The notes below the pieces were generated by a model. It saw only the letters and a program-made list of their open reading frames with translations, did no database searches and was not told where the DNA came from. From NCBI RefSeq assembly GCF_000759445.1, contig NZ_JRMB01000001.1, positions 1,922,001-1,986,000 of the forward strand: 64,000 nt of DNA, given 5' to 3'. Shown here one piece after another: positions 28,090 through 37,355 of this stretch. How positions within the stretch are numbered: the first letter of the stretch is position 1; each line of letters begins with the position of its first letter. Source of the stretch: Pseudomonas lutea (lineage in GTDB: Bacteria > Pseudomonadota > Gammaproteobacteria > Pseudomonadales > Pseudomonadaceae). A program made the position numbers and the translations under genes.

Positions 28090-28409
28090 TGAGCACTTCC
28101 GAGCACACCCCCCGTCAGGCCATCGCGCTGAACTACGACGGCCAGCATGCACCGACCTTGACGGCCAAAGGCGACGACGCCCTGGCCGAGGCCATCCTGG
28201 CGATCGCCCGGGAGTACAAGGTGCCGATTTACGAGAACGCCGAGCTGGTCAAAATGCTCGCCCGCCTTGAATTGGGCGACAGCATTCCTCAGGAGCTGTA
28301 CCTGACCATCGCCGAAATCATCGCGTTTGCCTGGCGATTGAAGGGCAAATTCCCGGTGGGGTTCGACCCGGACGCCGGGCCGGTGGAGCGCGACATCACC
28401 CCGCGTTGA
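28089..28409 (+). CDS. FlhB C-terminal-domain homologue (FhlX type)
   Basis: 106 residues corresponding to the cytoplasmic C-domain of FlhB (AIALNYDGQHAPTLTAKG, ILAIAREYKVPIYENAELVKML, IPQELYLTIAEIIAFAW) without the membrane domain. The self-cleavage tetrapeptide NPTH of FlhB (seen at 49809-50948) is not present, so this form cannot autocleave. Such stand-alone domains can substitute for the cleaved FlhB fragment. It is coupled to the preceding FliK-like gene. Confidence 0.9.
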   Translation: MSTSEHTPRQAIALNYDGQHAPTLTAKGDDALAEAILAIAREYKVPIYENAELVKMLARLELGDSIPQELYLTIAEIIAFAWRLKGKFPVGFDPDAGPVERDITPR

Positions 28410-28464
28410 AGGCTCAACGCTGCTACGGATTTGTGTTTAACCGTGATTGCTCGTACACCCCGGC

Positions 28465-28815
28465 CCGTTGTTGCAGCCGGCGTGTTGGCGAACGCGGTGT
28501 GTCAGTCGCCGGTTTCGAAGTTTGGGAAATTGATTCGCCAGCAAGCCGGCTCCTACAGGGGCTGCGGGGGTCAGACGCGTTGATGGCGGGCGCTGATATT
28601 TTTTCGCGGGCAAGCGCGCTCCTACAGCGGGTCGCGGCAATACCTGGAAGCTGCGGCGTAGGGATGAGGTGGCTGCTACGGATTTGTGTGAACCCGCCAT
28701 AGCCGGCTGACCGCATCCCATTGTAGGAGCGCGCTTGCCCGCGAAGGCGTCAGCACAGACGGTCACTTTGCGTCGGGTGTACCGGCCTCTTCGCGGGCAA
28801 GCGCGCTCCTACAGA
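28465..28815. repeat. Mixed REP cluster
   Basis: One GCCGGCGTGTTGGCGAA...TTCGCCAGCAAGCCGGCTCC pair (28476-28558), one single TTCGCGGGCAAGCGCGCTCC unit (28602-28624) and one GTAGGAGCGCGCTTGCCCGCGAA...TTCGCGGGCAAGCGCGCTCC pair (28722-28812). They fill the 517-base gap between the convergent FhlX and DUF2802 genes. No gene is visible there. Confidence 0.88.
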
Positions 28816-28926
28816 CGGTCCTGACAACGCCTGAAACCTGCGGCGCAGGCTTGATCGGTAGAGGCAGGGTCGCTGCGAGCCACGTCCGGGCGACGGCGTC
28901 AGCGCCTATGACGCTGGTGCCCTCGC

Positions 28927-29325
28927 CTAACGATTGTGGCCGTGCAGCTTGGTCATCAGTTGCGCCTCGGCCTGGGTCAGGCCGCAGGACTGGGTGAGTT
29001 CGTCGATGCTGGCGCCCATGCCGACCAGGCGCGCGGCCTGGGCGAAGGACAGCGTCGACGGATCGCGCTGTTCCAGCGCGGTGATCTTGTCGGGCAGCAA
29101 CGCGACGAGGGAACGCAGCTCGTGCAGTTCCTCGCCCATTCTCACCGTGCCGCTCTGGTAATTCTCCAGACGCCGGGCCAGATCGCGGATGCGCTGATCA
29201 CGCAGCGAATCCGCCTCAAGCTGCTGCGTCGCCAGCGTGCGCAAACGCTTGGTGTGGGCCATGAACATCGCAACGCTCGCGACCCACAACACCGCCAGGA
29301 AAATAACCGCTACATCAAAAATCAA
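28927..29325 (-). CDS. DUF2802 family protein linked to chemotaxis genes
   Basis: 132 residues. One N-terminal membrane helix (residues 4-22), a coiled-coil (about 30-95) and a C-terminal helix-turn-helix-like motif (FAQAARLVGMGASIDELTQSCGLTQAEAQLMTKLHG) typical of DUF2802. It starts directly after the cheW stop. Its place at the end of the che/par operon suggests a polar or motility role, but function is unknown. Confidence 0.87.
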   Translation of the reverse strand: MIFDVAVIFLAVLWVASVAMFMAHTKRLRTLATQQLEADSLRDQRIRDLARRLENYQSGTVRMGEELHELRSLVALLPDKITALEQRDPSTLSFAQAARLVGMGASIDELTQSCGLTQAEAQLMTKLHGHNR

Positions 29326-29805
29326 TCAGATGCTCTCCAGCTCGGACCACTCTTCCTCGGACATCATCTTGTCAAGTTCGACGAGGATCAGCAGTTCGCC
29401 GTTCTTGTTGCAGACGCCCTGGATGAACTTGGCGGACTCGTCGTTGCCGACGTTCGGCGCAGTTTCGACTTCCGACTGACGCAGATAAACCACTTCAGCC
29501 ACGCTGTCGACCAGGATCCCGACCACTTGCTTGTCGGCCTCGATGATCACGATACGCGTGTTGTCGCTGACTTCAACCGGCGGCAGACCAAAGCGCTGAC
29601 GGGTGTCGATCACAGTGACCACGTTACCGCGCAGGTTGATGATGCCCAGCACGTAGCTTGGCGCGCCCGGGACCGGAGCGATCTCGGTGTAGCGCAGCAC
29701 TTCCTGAACCTGCATCACGTTGATGCCATACGACTCGTTGTCCAGGCGGAAGGTGACCCATTGCAGAATCGGATCTTCGGAACCCTGTGCTGACGACTTC
29801 TTCAT
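29326..29805 (-). CDS. cheW: Chemotaxis coupling protein CheW
   Basis: 159 residues forming a single CheW domain: WVTFRLDNESYGINVMQVQEVLRY, VPGAPSYVLGIINLRGNVVTVIDTRQRFG, and VDSVAEVVYLR. It couples chemoreceptors to CheA in polar arrays. It lies downstream of the ParP-like gene in the same operon. Confidence 0.96.
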   Translation of the reverse strand: MKKSSAQGSEDPILQWVTFRLDNESYGINVMQVQEVLRYTEIAPVPGAPSYVLGIINLRGNVVTVIDTRQRFGLPPVEVSDNTRIVIIEADKQVVGILVDSVAEVVYLRQSEVETAPNVGNDESAKFIQGVCNKNGELLILVELDKMMSEEEWSELESI

Positions 29806-29877
29806 ACCCCTAACCCCTTGCGTGTTGTGCGGTGCGGACGGCGTTTCGTACGCCGACCTGTGTTGATCTGATGATGG

Positions 29878-30801
29878 TTATTTGATTGCTTTCATCTGCT
29901 TGACCGCGCCACTGGCTATCAGCTCGGCCAATTCGGAAACGTCCAGCAGCGCACACATGTGCTCGATCACCGTCCCGGCAAGCCAGGGCCGCTGACCACG
30001 ATGGGAGCGCCATTTGATTTCATTGGGGTCCAGGCGCAACGAACGGCTGACTTGATGCACCGCCAGCCCCCATTCGTAGCCCTGAACCGAGATCACGTAT
30101 TGCAGCCCCTGACGGAAATCGTCGCGATAACGGTCCGGCATGATCCAGCGCGCGGTGTCCAGCACCTTCAGGTTGCCGGCCTGGCTGGGCAGGATCCCGA
30201 GAAACCAGTCCGGTTGACCGAACAGCGGCGTCAGGTCGTGACCCGCCAGCGGATAAATCGAGCCCAGGCACACCAGCGGCACCGCGAGAGTCAGACCCGC
30301 CACGTCGAAAAGCAGGCACTCGAACGGCTCGGCGGCCCAGGCCGGGCGCTCGTCGCTGGCGGGCGGAGAGACCGGGGGCTGCTGCGCAGACACATGCACG
30401 TCAACAATCGGCTCGACCAGCGCCACCTGCGGCGCTTCAACTGCCGGCTCAGGCGTCGGCTCAAGCATGGCAGGCGCAATAACCGGGGGCAGGATCACCG
30501 GCGGCAAGGCCACCGGACGCTCCATGACCCGGGCAGCAGGCGGCTCAACTGGCGCGGTATAGGCCAGCGAGACGGGCGCAGGGCGCGTCAGCGGCACAGG
30601 CGATGGCAGCGCGGCAGCAACGGCCGCCGCAACCGCAGAACGCATGCGCGCATCATGGGCCTGCTCTTCGAGCACGGCCGCTTGGAACTCATCAATGTGC
30701 TCGACGACTTCCAGTTCCTCGGTCGCGTCTTGCAGCAACGCGTCCAGGTAGTTCTGGAGTGCCAGTTGTGGTCGTGAAGCGATGTCCAGGGGGCGGTTCA
30801 T
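29878..30801 (-). CDS. CheW-domain polar array protein (ParP-like)
   Basis: 307 residues. The N-terminal part (about 1-60, containing NYLDALLQDATEELEVVEHI) is followed by a proline/alanine-rich linker to about 165. A C-terminal CheW-like domain (FECLLFDVAGLTLAVPLVCLGSIYPL) ends the protein. Position next to a ParA-type ATPase matches the ParC/ParP pair that anchors chemotaxis arrays at the pole in polar flagellates. The ATG at 30801 lacks a strong ribosome site. The ParP name is inferred from architecture and context. Confidence 0.88.
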   Translation of the reverse strand: MNRPLDIASRPQLALQNYLDALLQDATEELEVVEHIDEFQAAVLEEQAHDARMRSAVAAAVAAALPSPVPLTRPAPVSLAYTAPVEPPAARVMERPVALPPVILPPVIAPAMLEPTPEPAVEAPQVALVEPIVDVHVSAQQPPVSPPASDERPAWAAEPFECLLFDVAGLTLAVPLVCLGSIYPLAGHDLTPLFGQPDWFLGILPSQAGNLKVLDTARWIMPDRYRDDFRQGLQYVISVQGYEWGLAVHQVSRSLRLDPNEIKWRSHRGQRPWLAGTVIEHMCALLDVSELAELIASGAVKQMKAIK

Positions 30802-30914
30802 ACGGGAGCCCGAAAAGTAGTGAAGCGATTGCCGCCTGAAACAGATATCGGCTGCATAGCCGATGGACTTGAGCGTGCAGGCGCGCCGCTCGACAAATAA
30901 TGATGACCGGCCAT

Positions 30915-31703
30915 TCAAGCCACCTGCCCGACAAGCTGCTCGGTGAGCATGTGCTTGAGCAGGACGCGGTACGCCAGCACTCCGCGGCTTTTGCCATCGA
31001 ACTGCGAAGGCGTCAGCCCGGCGCGGCTGGCATCGCGCAGGCGCGTGTCCACCGGAATGAAGGCATTCCAGACGTGCTCGGGGTAGCTGTCGCGAAGCAA
31101 CTTGAGGGTGCTCATCGACGCCTGGGTGCGGCGGTCGAACAGCGTCGGCACGATGGTGTACGGCAGCGGCACCTTGCGCGAGCGGTTGATCATCGCCAGG
31201 GTGTTGACCATGCGCTCAAGGCCCTTCACCGCCAGGAACTCGGTCTGCACCGGGATTGCCAGCTGCTGGCTTGCGGCCAGAGCGTTGACCATCAACACGC
31301 CAAGCAGCGGCGGGCTGTCGATGATCGCGTAATCGAAGTCCTGCCACAGCTGCGCCAGGGTCTTGGCCATCACCAGCCCGAGCCCGCTCTGCCCCGGCGA
31401 CTGACGCTCAAGGGTGGCAAGGGCTGTGCTGGACGGCAGCAACGAGATGCGTTTGTCGCTGGTCGGCAGCAGCAGCTGGCCCGGCAGCCCGTTGGGGACC
31501 AGGCCCTTGTTCAGGAACAGATCGAACGTGCTGTGTTCAAGCGCATCGGGGTTATGCCCGAAGTAGCTGGTCATCGAGCCATGGGGATCGAGGTCCACAA
31601 CGACCACGCGCTTGCCCGCCTCTGCCAGCAATCCGGCGAGGGCGATGGAGGTGGTGGTCTTGCCGACCCCGCCTTTCTGATTGGCTACTGCCCAGACTCT
31701 CAT
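30915..31703 (-). CDS. ParA-family ATPase (ParC-like), chemotaxis array positioning
   Basis: 262 residues. Deviant Walker A KGGVGKTTT (10-18), the DLDPHGSMTSYFG switch and IIDSPPLLGVLMVNAL. ParA-type ATPases of this locus (ParC) place chemotaxis arrays at the cell pole. The start is the ATG at 31703, 38 bases after the motD stop, although the frame is open further upstream through motD. The third such ATPase-like fold in the region is FleN. Confidence 0.92.
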   Translation of the reverse strand: MRVWAVANQKGGVGKTTTSIALAGLLAEAGKRVVVVDLDPHGSMTSYFGHNPDALEHSTFDLFLNKGLVPNGLPGQLLLPTSDKRISLLPSSTALATLERQSPGQSGLGLVMAKTLAQLWQDFDYAIIDSPPLLGVLMVNALAASQQLAIPVQTEFLAVKGLERMVNTLAMINRSRKVPLPYTIVPTLFDRRTQASMSTLKLLRDSYPEHVWNAFIPVDTRLRDASRAGLTPSQFDGKSRGVLAYRVLLKHMLTEQLVGQVA

Positions 31704-31741
31704 GTACGCGTTTTTCCCCCCGACTGAAGCAGCGACCGGGT

Positions 31742-32623
31742 TTAAGGGGCAGATGACGAAGATTTGACGCCTTGCGGCGGTGTGGTCGGGACCGGTGCAG
31801 TTTGTGTGCCAGCACGGCGCAGCGCCGCGTCCGGTTTTGCATTGGCGGTGGTGCCCGAGCCGGTCAGGCTGCGGCGTACGTCGAGATTGCGAGAAATCAC
31901 CAGCACCACGCGACGGTTGCGCGCGCGGCCATCGGCGGTGGCATTGGAGGTCAGCGGCTGAAATTCGCCGTAACCGACGGAGGCCAGGCGTGCCGGGTTG
32001 ATCCCGTCCATCGCCAGCATTCGGACGATGCTCGACGAACGCGCCGACGACAGCTCCCAGTTGCTCGGGAACTGCCCGGTGTTGATCGGCTGGTTGTCGG
32101 TGAAGCCCTCGACGTGCACCGGGTTGTCGAACGGCTTGATAATTTTGGCGACTTTGTCGATCAGGTCGAACGCCTGATTGCTCGGCATTGCGTCGCCGCT
32201 GCCAAACAACAGGCTGGAATTGAGCTCGATCTCGATCCACAGTTCGTTGCCGCGCACGGTCATCTGCTTGGAGGCGATCAGGTCACCAAAGGCTGCATTG
32301 ACGTCGTCGGCAATCGACTTGAGCGGGTCCTGGGCGCCCTGCCCCAGCGCCGCATCGGTTTGCTCGCTGTCCTGCACCAACGGGTCGGCCGGGCGTACGG
32401 TTTGCGGTTTCTGCTCGCCGATGGGGATCGGTCTGACGCTGCGCTCGGGTTCGTTGAACACCCCGACCAGCGCCTCGGACAGCACCTTGTACTTGCCTTC
32501 GTTGAGCGAAGAGATGGAATACATGACCACGAAAAAGGCGAACAGCAAGGTGATGAAGTCCGCGTAGGACACCAGCCAGCGTTCGTGATTTTCGTGCTCT
32601 TCGTGGCGACGTCGGCGGGCCAT
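31742..32623 (-). CDS. motD: Flagellar stator protein MotD (MotB type)
   Basis: 293 residues. A charged N-terminus (MARRRRHEEHENHERWLVSYADFITLLFAFFVVMYS) carries the channel aspartate in SYADF and one membrane helix. A periplasmic OmpA/MotB peptidoglycan-binding domain (VHVEGFTDNQPINTGQFPSNWELSSARSS) follows, then a basic tail. With MotC it forms a second proton-driven stator of Pseudomonas. It starts 7 bases after the motC stop. Confidence 0.95.
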   Translation of the reverse strand: MARRRRHEEHENHERWLVSYADFITLLFAFFVVMYSISSLNEGKYKVLSEALVGVFNEPERSVRPIPIGEQKPQTVRPADPLVQDSEQTDAALGQGAQDPLKSIADDVNAAFGDLIASKQMTVRGNELWIEIELNSSLLFGSGDAMPSNQAFDLIDKVAKIIKPFDNPVHVEGFTDNQPINTGQFPSNWELSSARSSSIVRMLAMDGINPARLASVGYGEFQPLTSNATADGRARNRRVVLVISRNLDVRRSLTGSGTTANAKPDAALRRAGTQTAPVPTTPPQGVKSSSSAP

Positions 32624-32630
32624 CAGTCCA

Positions 32631-33371
32631 TCACTCCATGAAGCCTTGCAGCTTCAGTTCGATAGAACGAGGGTTTTCACCTTCGGCGATCGACAGCAAC
32701 CCTTCCAGAAGCATTTCTCGGTAGCGCGACTGGCGCATGGCTACGGCCTTGAGCTTGTTGGCCACCGGCAGCAGAAAAAGGTTGGCGGACGCGACGCCAT
32801 AAATGGTCGCGATGAACGCGACGGCAATACCGCTGCCCAATTGGGAGGGATCGGCCAGATTGCCCATCACGTGGATCAGGCCCATGACCGCGCCGATGAT
32901 CCCGATGGTGGGGGCATAGCCGCCCATGCTTTCATAGACCTTGGCTGCCTGAATATCGCGGCTTTCCTGGGTGAGGAAGTCCACCTCAAGAATGCCGCGA
33001 ATGGCCGCAGGCTCAGCCCCGTCGACCAGCAGCTGCAGGCCCTTTCGCGAATAGGCATCGGGCTCGGAGTCGGCCACGGCTTCAAGGCCCAGCAAACCTT
33101 CCTTGCGGGCGGTCAGGCTCCAGGACACGACACGATCAATCCCGCCGGCCAGGTCGATGCGTGGCGGAAACAGAATCCAGATGAAGATCTGCATCGCGCG
33201 CTTGAACGCACTCATGGGCGTTTGCAGCAGGCAGGCGGCCAGCGTGCCGCCGAGCACGATCAACGCGGCCGGGCCGTTGAGCAATGCGCCCAGGTGCCCG
33301 CCTTCGAGGAAGTTGCCACCAATGATCGCGACGAACGCGAGAATGATCCCTATGAGCGTCAAGACATCCAT
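32631..33371 (-). CDS. motC: Flagellar stator protein MotC (MotA type)
   Basis: 246 residues with four membrane helices. It shows [35 protein letters not shown] at the N-terminus and the conserved proline-containing helix GGYAPTIGIIGAVMGLIHVM. The cytoplasmic loop holds the charged residues that contact FliG. Its ATG overlaps the cheB stop (TGATG). Confidence 0.95.
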   Translation of the reverse strand: MDVLTLIGIILAFVAIIGGNFLEGGHLGALLNGPAALIVLGGTLAACLLQTPMSAFKRAMQIFIWILFPPRIDLAGGIDRVVSWSLTARKEGLLGLEAVADSEPDAYSRKGLQLLVDGAEPAAIRGILEVDFLTQESRDIQAAKVYESMGGYAPTIGIIGAVMGLIHVMGNLADPSQLGSGIAVAFIATIYGVASANLFLLPVANKLKAVAMRQSRYREMLLEGLLSIAEGENPRSIELKLQGFME

Positions 33372-34552
33372 CAGCTGCAGGCCTCCACCAGGTGGCGACC
33401 GATGTCATCGAGGCTGTAGACGGCGTCGGCCAGTTCGGCTTTGACGATTGCCATCGGCATGCCGTAGATCACGCAACTGGCCTCGTCCTGCGCCCAGATC
33501 TGGCTGCCGCTCTGCTTGAGCAGGCGCGCGCCTTCACGGCCATCGGCGCCCATCCCGGTCAGGACGACCGCCAGTACTTTGTCGTTGTAGGACTTGGCTG
33601 CAGAGCCAAAGGTAATGTCGACACACGGCTTGTAGTTCAGGCGCTCATCGCCTGGCAGGATTTTCACCGCGCCGCGACCGTCGATCATCATCTGCTTGCC
33701 GCCGGGGGCCAGCAGCGCCAGCCCGGGCCGCAACATGTCGCCATCTTCGGCTTCTTTCACGCTGATGCGGCAGAGTTTGTCGAGGCGCTCGGCAAAAGCT
33801 TTGGTGAACGCGGCCGGCATGTGCTGGATGAGCACGATGGGCGCCGGGAAATTGGCCGGCAATTGAGTCAACACCCGCTGCAAGGCCACCGGGCCGCCAG
33901 TGGACGTTCCAATCGCTACCAGTTTGTAGGCCTTGCGCTTGGGCGCCGGGGAATGTGCTGCGTGCGGATGAGCCGTCGAGGCTGATGTATGTGCCGCATG
34001 CGCGTGAGCCGCTGGCAGCGCTGAACGGGCAGGTGCAGCGGCAGGCGCCGGACGCGACGGGGTTGGCGCAGCGGACGATGCACGCGGCGAAACCGCTGCG
34101 GCAGCAGGCGTTGGCGCAGGCGTCGAATTGCTGCCGTAACCGCTGAAGCGGCGATTGCTGCGAGAGATGCTGTGCACTTTCTCACAGAGCATCTGCTTGA
34201 CCTTCTCGGGGTTACGCGAGATGTCTTCGAAGTTCTTCGGGAGGAAATCCACCGCCCCGGCGTCCAGCGCATCGAGGGTCACCCGGGCGCCTTCGTGAGT
34301 CAGCGACGAGAACATCAACACCGGGGTCGGGCAGCGCTGCATGATGTGGCGGACCGCGGTAATGCCGTCCATCATCGGCATTTCGTAGTCCATGGTGATC
34401 ACGTCGGGCTTGAGCGCCAAGGCTTGATCAATGGCTTCCTTGCCATTGGTGGCAGTGCCGACCACCTGGATCGTGGGATCTGAAGAGAGAATTTCCGAGA
34501 CGCGACGTCGGAAGAAACCCGAATCGTCCACGACGAGAACCTTGACTGCCAT
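33371..34552 (-). CDS. cheB: Chemotaxis methylesterase CheB
   Basis: 393 residues. The receiver domain has [11 protein letters not shown] and the phosphoacceptor in [15 protein letters not shown] long Ala/Pro/Ser linker, histidine-rich at its end ([19 protein letters not shown]), precedes the methylesterase domain with the catalytic serine in [12 protein letters not shown], histidine in [11 protein letters not shown] and aspartate in [11 protein letters not shown]. The ATG at 34552 is preferred over one two codons upstream. Confidence 0.96.
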   Translation of the reverse strand: MAVKVLVVDDSGFFRRRVSEILSSDPTIQVVGTATNGKEAIDQALALKPDVITMDYEMPMMDGITAVRHIMQRCPTPVLMFSSLTHEGARVTLDALDAGAVDFLPKNFEDISRNPEKVKQMLCEKVHSISRSNRRFSGYGSNSTPAPTPAAAAVSPRASSAAPTPSRPAPAAAPARSALPAAHAHAAHTSASTAHPHAAHSPAPKRKAYKLVAIGTSTGGPVALQRVLTQLPANFPAPIVLIQHMPAAFTKAFAERLDKLCRISVKEAEDGDMLRPGLALLAPGGKQMMIDGRGAVKILPGDERLNYKPCVDITFGSAAKSYNDKVLAVVLTGMGADGREGARLLKQSGSQIWAQDEASCVIYGMPMAIVKAELADAVYSLDDIGRHLVEACS

Positions 34553-34669
34553 AAACACTCCATAGAACGCGCGCCACCCTGGGAGTCCGCACGCCCTGAA
34601 TCATGTAGCTTGGGTCACATCTGGCGATGCGGGAAAGGCCAGTGGGACCAATTTTCGCGCGTTAACCAG

Positions 34670-34865
34670 GACCTGTAGGACCTGTAGGACCGGCTTTAGC
34701 CGGGAACGCATCGGATGTCACGCCGCAAAATCCACGGTGTTCGCCCTACCCTCTTCCCGGCTGAAGCCGGTCCTACTCCGGGAAACCGTTGGGTGTCACA
34801 CCGCGACATCCACGGTGTCCCTGCCGGCCTCTTCCCGGCTGAAGCCGGTTCCACTGAAAGACATC
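34670..34865. repeat. REP cluster upstream of cheB
   Basis: GTAGGACCGGCTTTAGCCGGGAA in one orientation (34683-34707), then two TTCCCGGCTGAAGCCGGT units reversed (34756 and 34834), with near-duplicate linkers containing GGTGTCACACCGC or GATGTCACGCCGC. A short duplicated CCTGTAGGACCTGTAGGA precedes them. The 342-base gap between cheB and cheA holds nothing else. Confidence 0.88.
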
Positions 34866-34894
34866 GCGAGCCGCACTACCGAAGCCCGCACTGC

Positions 34895-37210
34895 TTAGCC
34901 AATCCGTCGTGCCGCGTAGCGCTTGAGCATGCTCGGTACGTCGAGGATCAATGCGATACGGCCGTCACCGGTGATGGTGGCGCCTGACATGCCCGGCGTG
35001 CCTTGCAGCATCTTGCCCAGTGGCTTGATGACCACCTCTTCCTGGCCGACCAGTTGATCGACCACGAAGCCGATACGCTGGGTGCCAACCGACAGAATCA
35101 CCACATGGCCCTCGCGTTGTTCCTCGTGCGCGGCCGAGCTGACCAGCCAGCGCTTGAGGTAGAACAGCGGCAGCGCCTTGTCCCGGACAATGACCACTTC
35201 CTGACCGTCGACGACGTTGGTCGTCGACAGGTCCAGGTGGAAAATCTCGTTGACGTTGACCAGCGGGAACGCGAAGGCCTGATTGCCGAGCATGACCATC
35301 AGCGTCGGCATGATCGCCAGCGTCAGCGGCACCTTGATGATGATCTTCGAGCCCAGGCCTTTGGTGGAATCGATGCTGATCGAGCCATTGAGCTGGGAGA
35401 TCTTGGTCTTCACCACGTCCATGCCCACACCACGACCGGATACGTCCGAGATCTCGGTTTTGGTCGAGAAGCCCGGTGCAAAAATCAGGTTGTAGCAGTC
35501 GGTGTCACTGAGGCGATCGGCTGCATCCTTGTCCATCACGCCGCGCTTCACCGCGATGGCGCGCAGGACAGCGGGGTCCATGCCTTTGCCGTCATCGGAA
35601 ATCGACAGCAGAATGTGATCGCCTTCCTGTTCGGCCGCCAGCACCACACGACCGTTACGGGACTTGCCCGACGCCTCGCGTTCTTCCGGCGACTCGATAC
35701 CGTGGTCAACCGCGTTGCGCACCAAGTGGACCAGCGGGTCGGCCAGGGCCTCTACAAGGTTCTTGTCCAGGTCGGTTTCTTCACCCACCAGTTCAAGGCT
35801 GATTTCTTTCTTCAACTGACGCGCCAGATCGCGAACCAGTCGCGGGAAGCGGCCGAACACTTTCTTGATCGGCTGCATGCGGGTCTTCATGACCGCGGTC
35901 TGCAGGTCAGCGGTGACCACGTCCAGATTGGACACGGCCTTGGACATGGCTTCATCGGCGCTGTTGGCGCCCAGGCGGACCAGTCGGTTACGCACCAGCA
36001 CCAGTTCGCCGACCATGTTCATGATTTCGTCCAGCCGCGCGGTGTCGACGCGCACGGTGGTTTCCGCTTCGGACGGCGGCTTCTCGCTGGGCGCCGGAGC
36101 AGCCGCTCGGGCCGGTGCAGGCGCGGCGGCGGGTGCAGCTTTGGCCGGTACCGCAGCAGCAGGTGTCGCTTTAGCCGGTTCGGGCTTGGCAGCGGGCTCA
36201 GGCTTTTTGGCCGGTGCAGCAGGCGCAGCGGCGGCGACGGCAGGTTCAAACTTGCCCTTGCCGTGCAACTGATCCAGCAGGTCTTCGAATTCGTTATCGG
36301 TGATCTCGTCCGAGGCAGCGGCTTTCGACGCAGCGGCGGGCGCAGCAGGAGCAGCCGGCGCGGCGGGTGCGGCGGGTGCGGCTGCCACAGCAGAAGCAGC
36401 GGCGTCTGGCGAGAACGAGCCCTTGCCATGCAACTGATCAAGCAGCGACTCGAATTCGTCGTCCGTGATTTCGTCACTGGCCGGCGCAGCCGCAGGCGTC
36501 ACCGCGGCGGTCGGCTGTACGGCATCAACGGCGAACTGGCCTTTGCCGTGCAACTGATCGAGGAGCGATTCAAACTCGGCGTCGGTGATCTCGTCACTGG
36601 GCGCGCTGCTCGTCGATGCTGTCGGAGCCGGTGAAGGAACAGGCGCGGCAGCAGCGGGCGCAGCAGGAGCAACGGGGGCAACAACACCCCCAGCCGCCTG
36701 AGCCTTGACGGCGTTGAGCGAATCCAGAAGCTGTTCGAATTCGTAGTCGGTGATGTCTTCGGACGGCGCTTCAGCGACCGGCTCTTCGACCACCGGTGCG
36801 GCAGCGACTTCGTCGGCAGAGGCCGGCTCGGCCAGACGTGCCAGGGCCGCCAGCAATTCAGGCGTGGCCGGGGTCACGGCGGAACGCTCGCGCACCTGAC
36901 CGAACATGCTGTTGACGGTGTCGAGGGCCTCGAGCACCACGTCCATGAGCTCCGAGTCGACGCGGCGTTCACCCTTGCGCAGGATGTCGAACACGTTCTC
37001 GGCGATGTGACAGCATTCAACCAGCTCGTTGAGCTGGAGGAAGCCGGCGCCCCCTTTTACAGTGTGAAAACCGCGAAAAATTGCATTGAGCAGATCCGCA
37101 TCGTCTGGCCGGCTTTCCAGCTCAACCAACTGCTCGGACAACTGCTCCAGAATCTCGCCGGCCTCTACCAGAAAATCCTGAAGGATTTCTTCATCGGCGC
37201 CGAAGCTCAT
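34895..37210 (-). CDS. cheA: Chemotaxis histidine kinase CheA with four repeated acidic motifs
   Basis: 771 residues. The P1/Hpt domain has phospho-His49 in FHTVKGGAGF. A long Ala/Pro linker (about 130-380) carries four copies of an (E/D)EITD-x-EFE-x-LLDQLHGKG motif at about 151, 206, 246 and 301. It is followed by dimerisation (P3), the ATPase P4 (NAVDHGIE, DDGKGMD, GRGVGMDVV) and a CheW-like P5. No ordinary P2 domain is obvious. It phosphorylates CheY and CheB. GGAGC lies about 8 bases before the ATG. Confidence 0.96.
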   Translation of the reverse strand: MSFGADEEILQDFLVEAGEILEQLSEQLVELESRPDDADLLNAIFRGFHTVKGGAGFLQLNELVECCHIAENVFDILRKGERRVDSELMDVVLEALDTVNSMFGQVRERSAVTPATPELLAALARLAEPASADEVAAAPVVEEPVAEAPSEDITDYEFEQLLDSLNAVKAQAAGGVVAPVAPAAPAAAAPVPSPAPTASTSSAPSDEITDAEFESLLDQLHGKGQFAVDAVQPTAAVTPAAAPASDEITDDEFESLLDQLHGKGSFSPDAAASAVAAAPAAPAAPAAPAAPAAASKAAASDEITDNEFEDLLDQLHGKGKFEPAVAAAAPAAPAKKPEPAAKPEPAKATPAAAVPAKAAPAAAPAPARAAAPAPSEKPPSEAETTVRVDTARLDEIMNMVGELVLVRNRLVRLGANSADEAMSKAVSNLDVVTADLQTAVMKTRMQPIKKVFGRFPRLVRDLARQLKKEISLELVGEETDLDKNLVEALADPLVHLVRNAVDHGIESPEEREASGKSRNGRVVLAAEQEGDHILLSISDDGKGMDPAVLRAIAVKRGVMDKDAADRLSDTDCYNLIFAPGFSTKTEISDVSGRGVGMDVVKTKISQLNGSISIDSTKGLGSKIIIKVPLTLAIMPTLMVMLGNQAFAFPLVNVNEIFHLDLSTTNVVDGQEVVIVRDKALPLFYLKRWLVSSAAHEEQREGHVVILSVGTQRIGFVVDQLVGQEEVVIKPLGKMLQGTPGMSGATITGDGRIALILDVPSMLKRYAARRIG

Positions 37211-37355
37211 TGGGGGGTGCTCCTAAAATTAACCGTCAAACCGATCCGGAGGCTGCACTGACGGCCAGCGCGCATTGCTTTCGTCGAAGCATTGGCGCGC
37301 GGGTCCAGCAGCCACTTTCACAGAGAACCTGAAATCTGAAATCCGGATGACCGAA

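Noticed and set aside
35003..36634. 543-residue plus-strand open frame over cheA
   Set aside because: Antisense shadow of cheA caused by codon bias; no start signals or domain.
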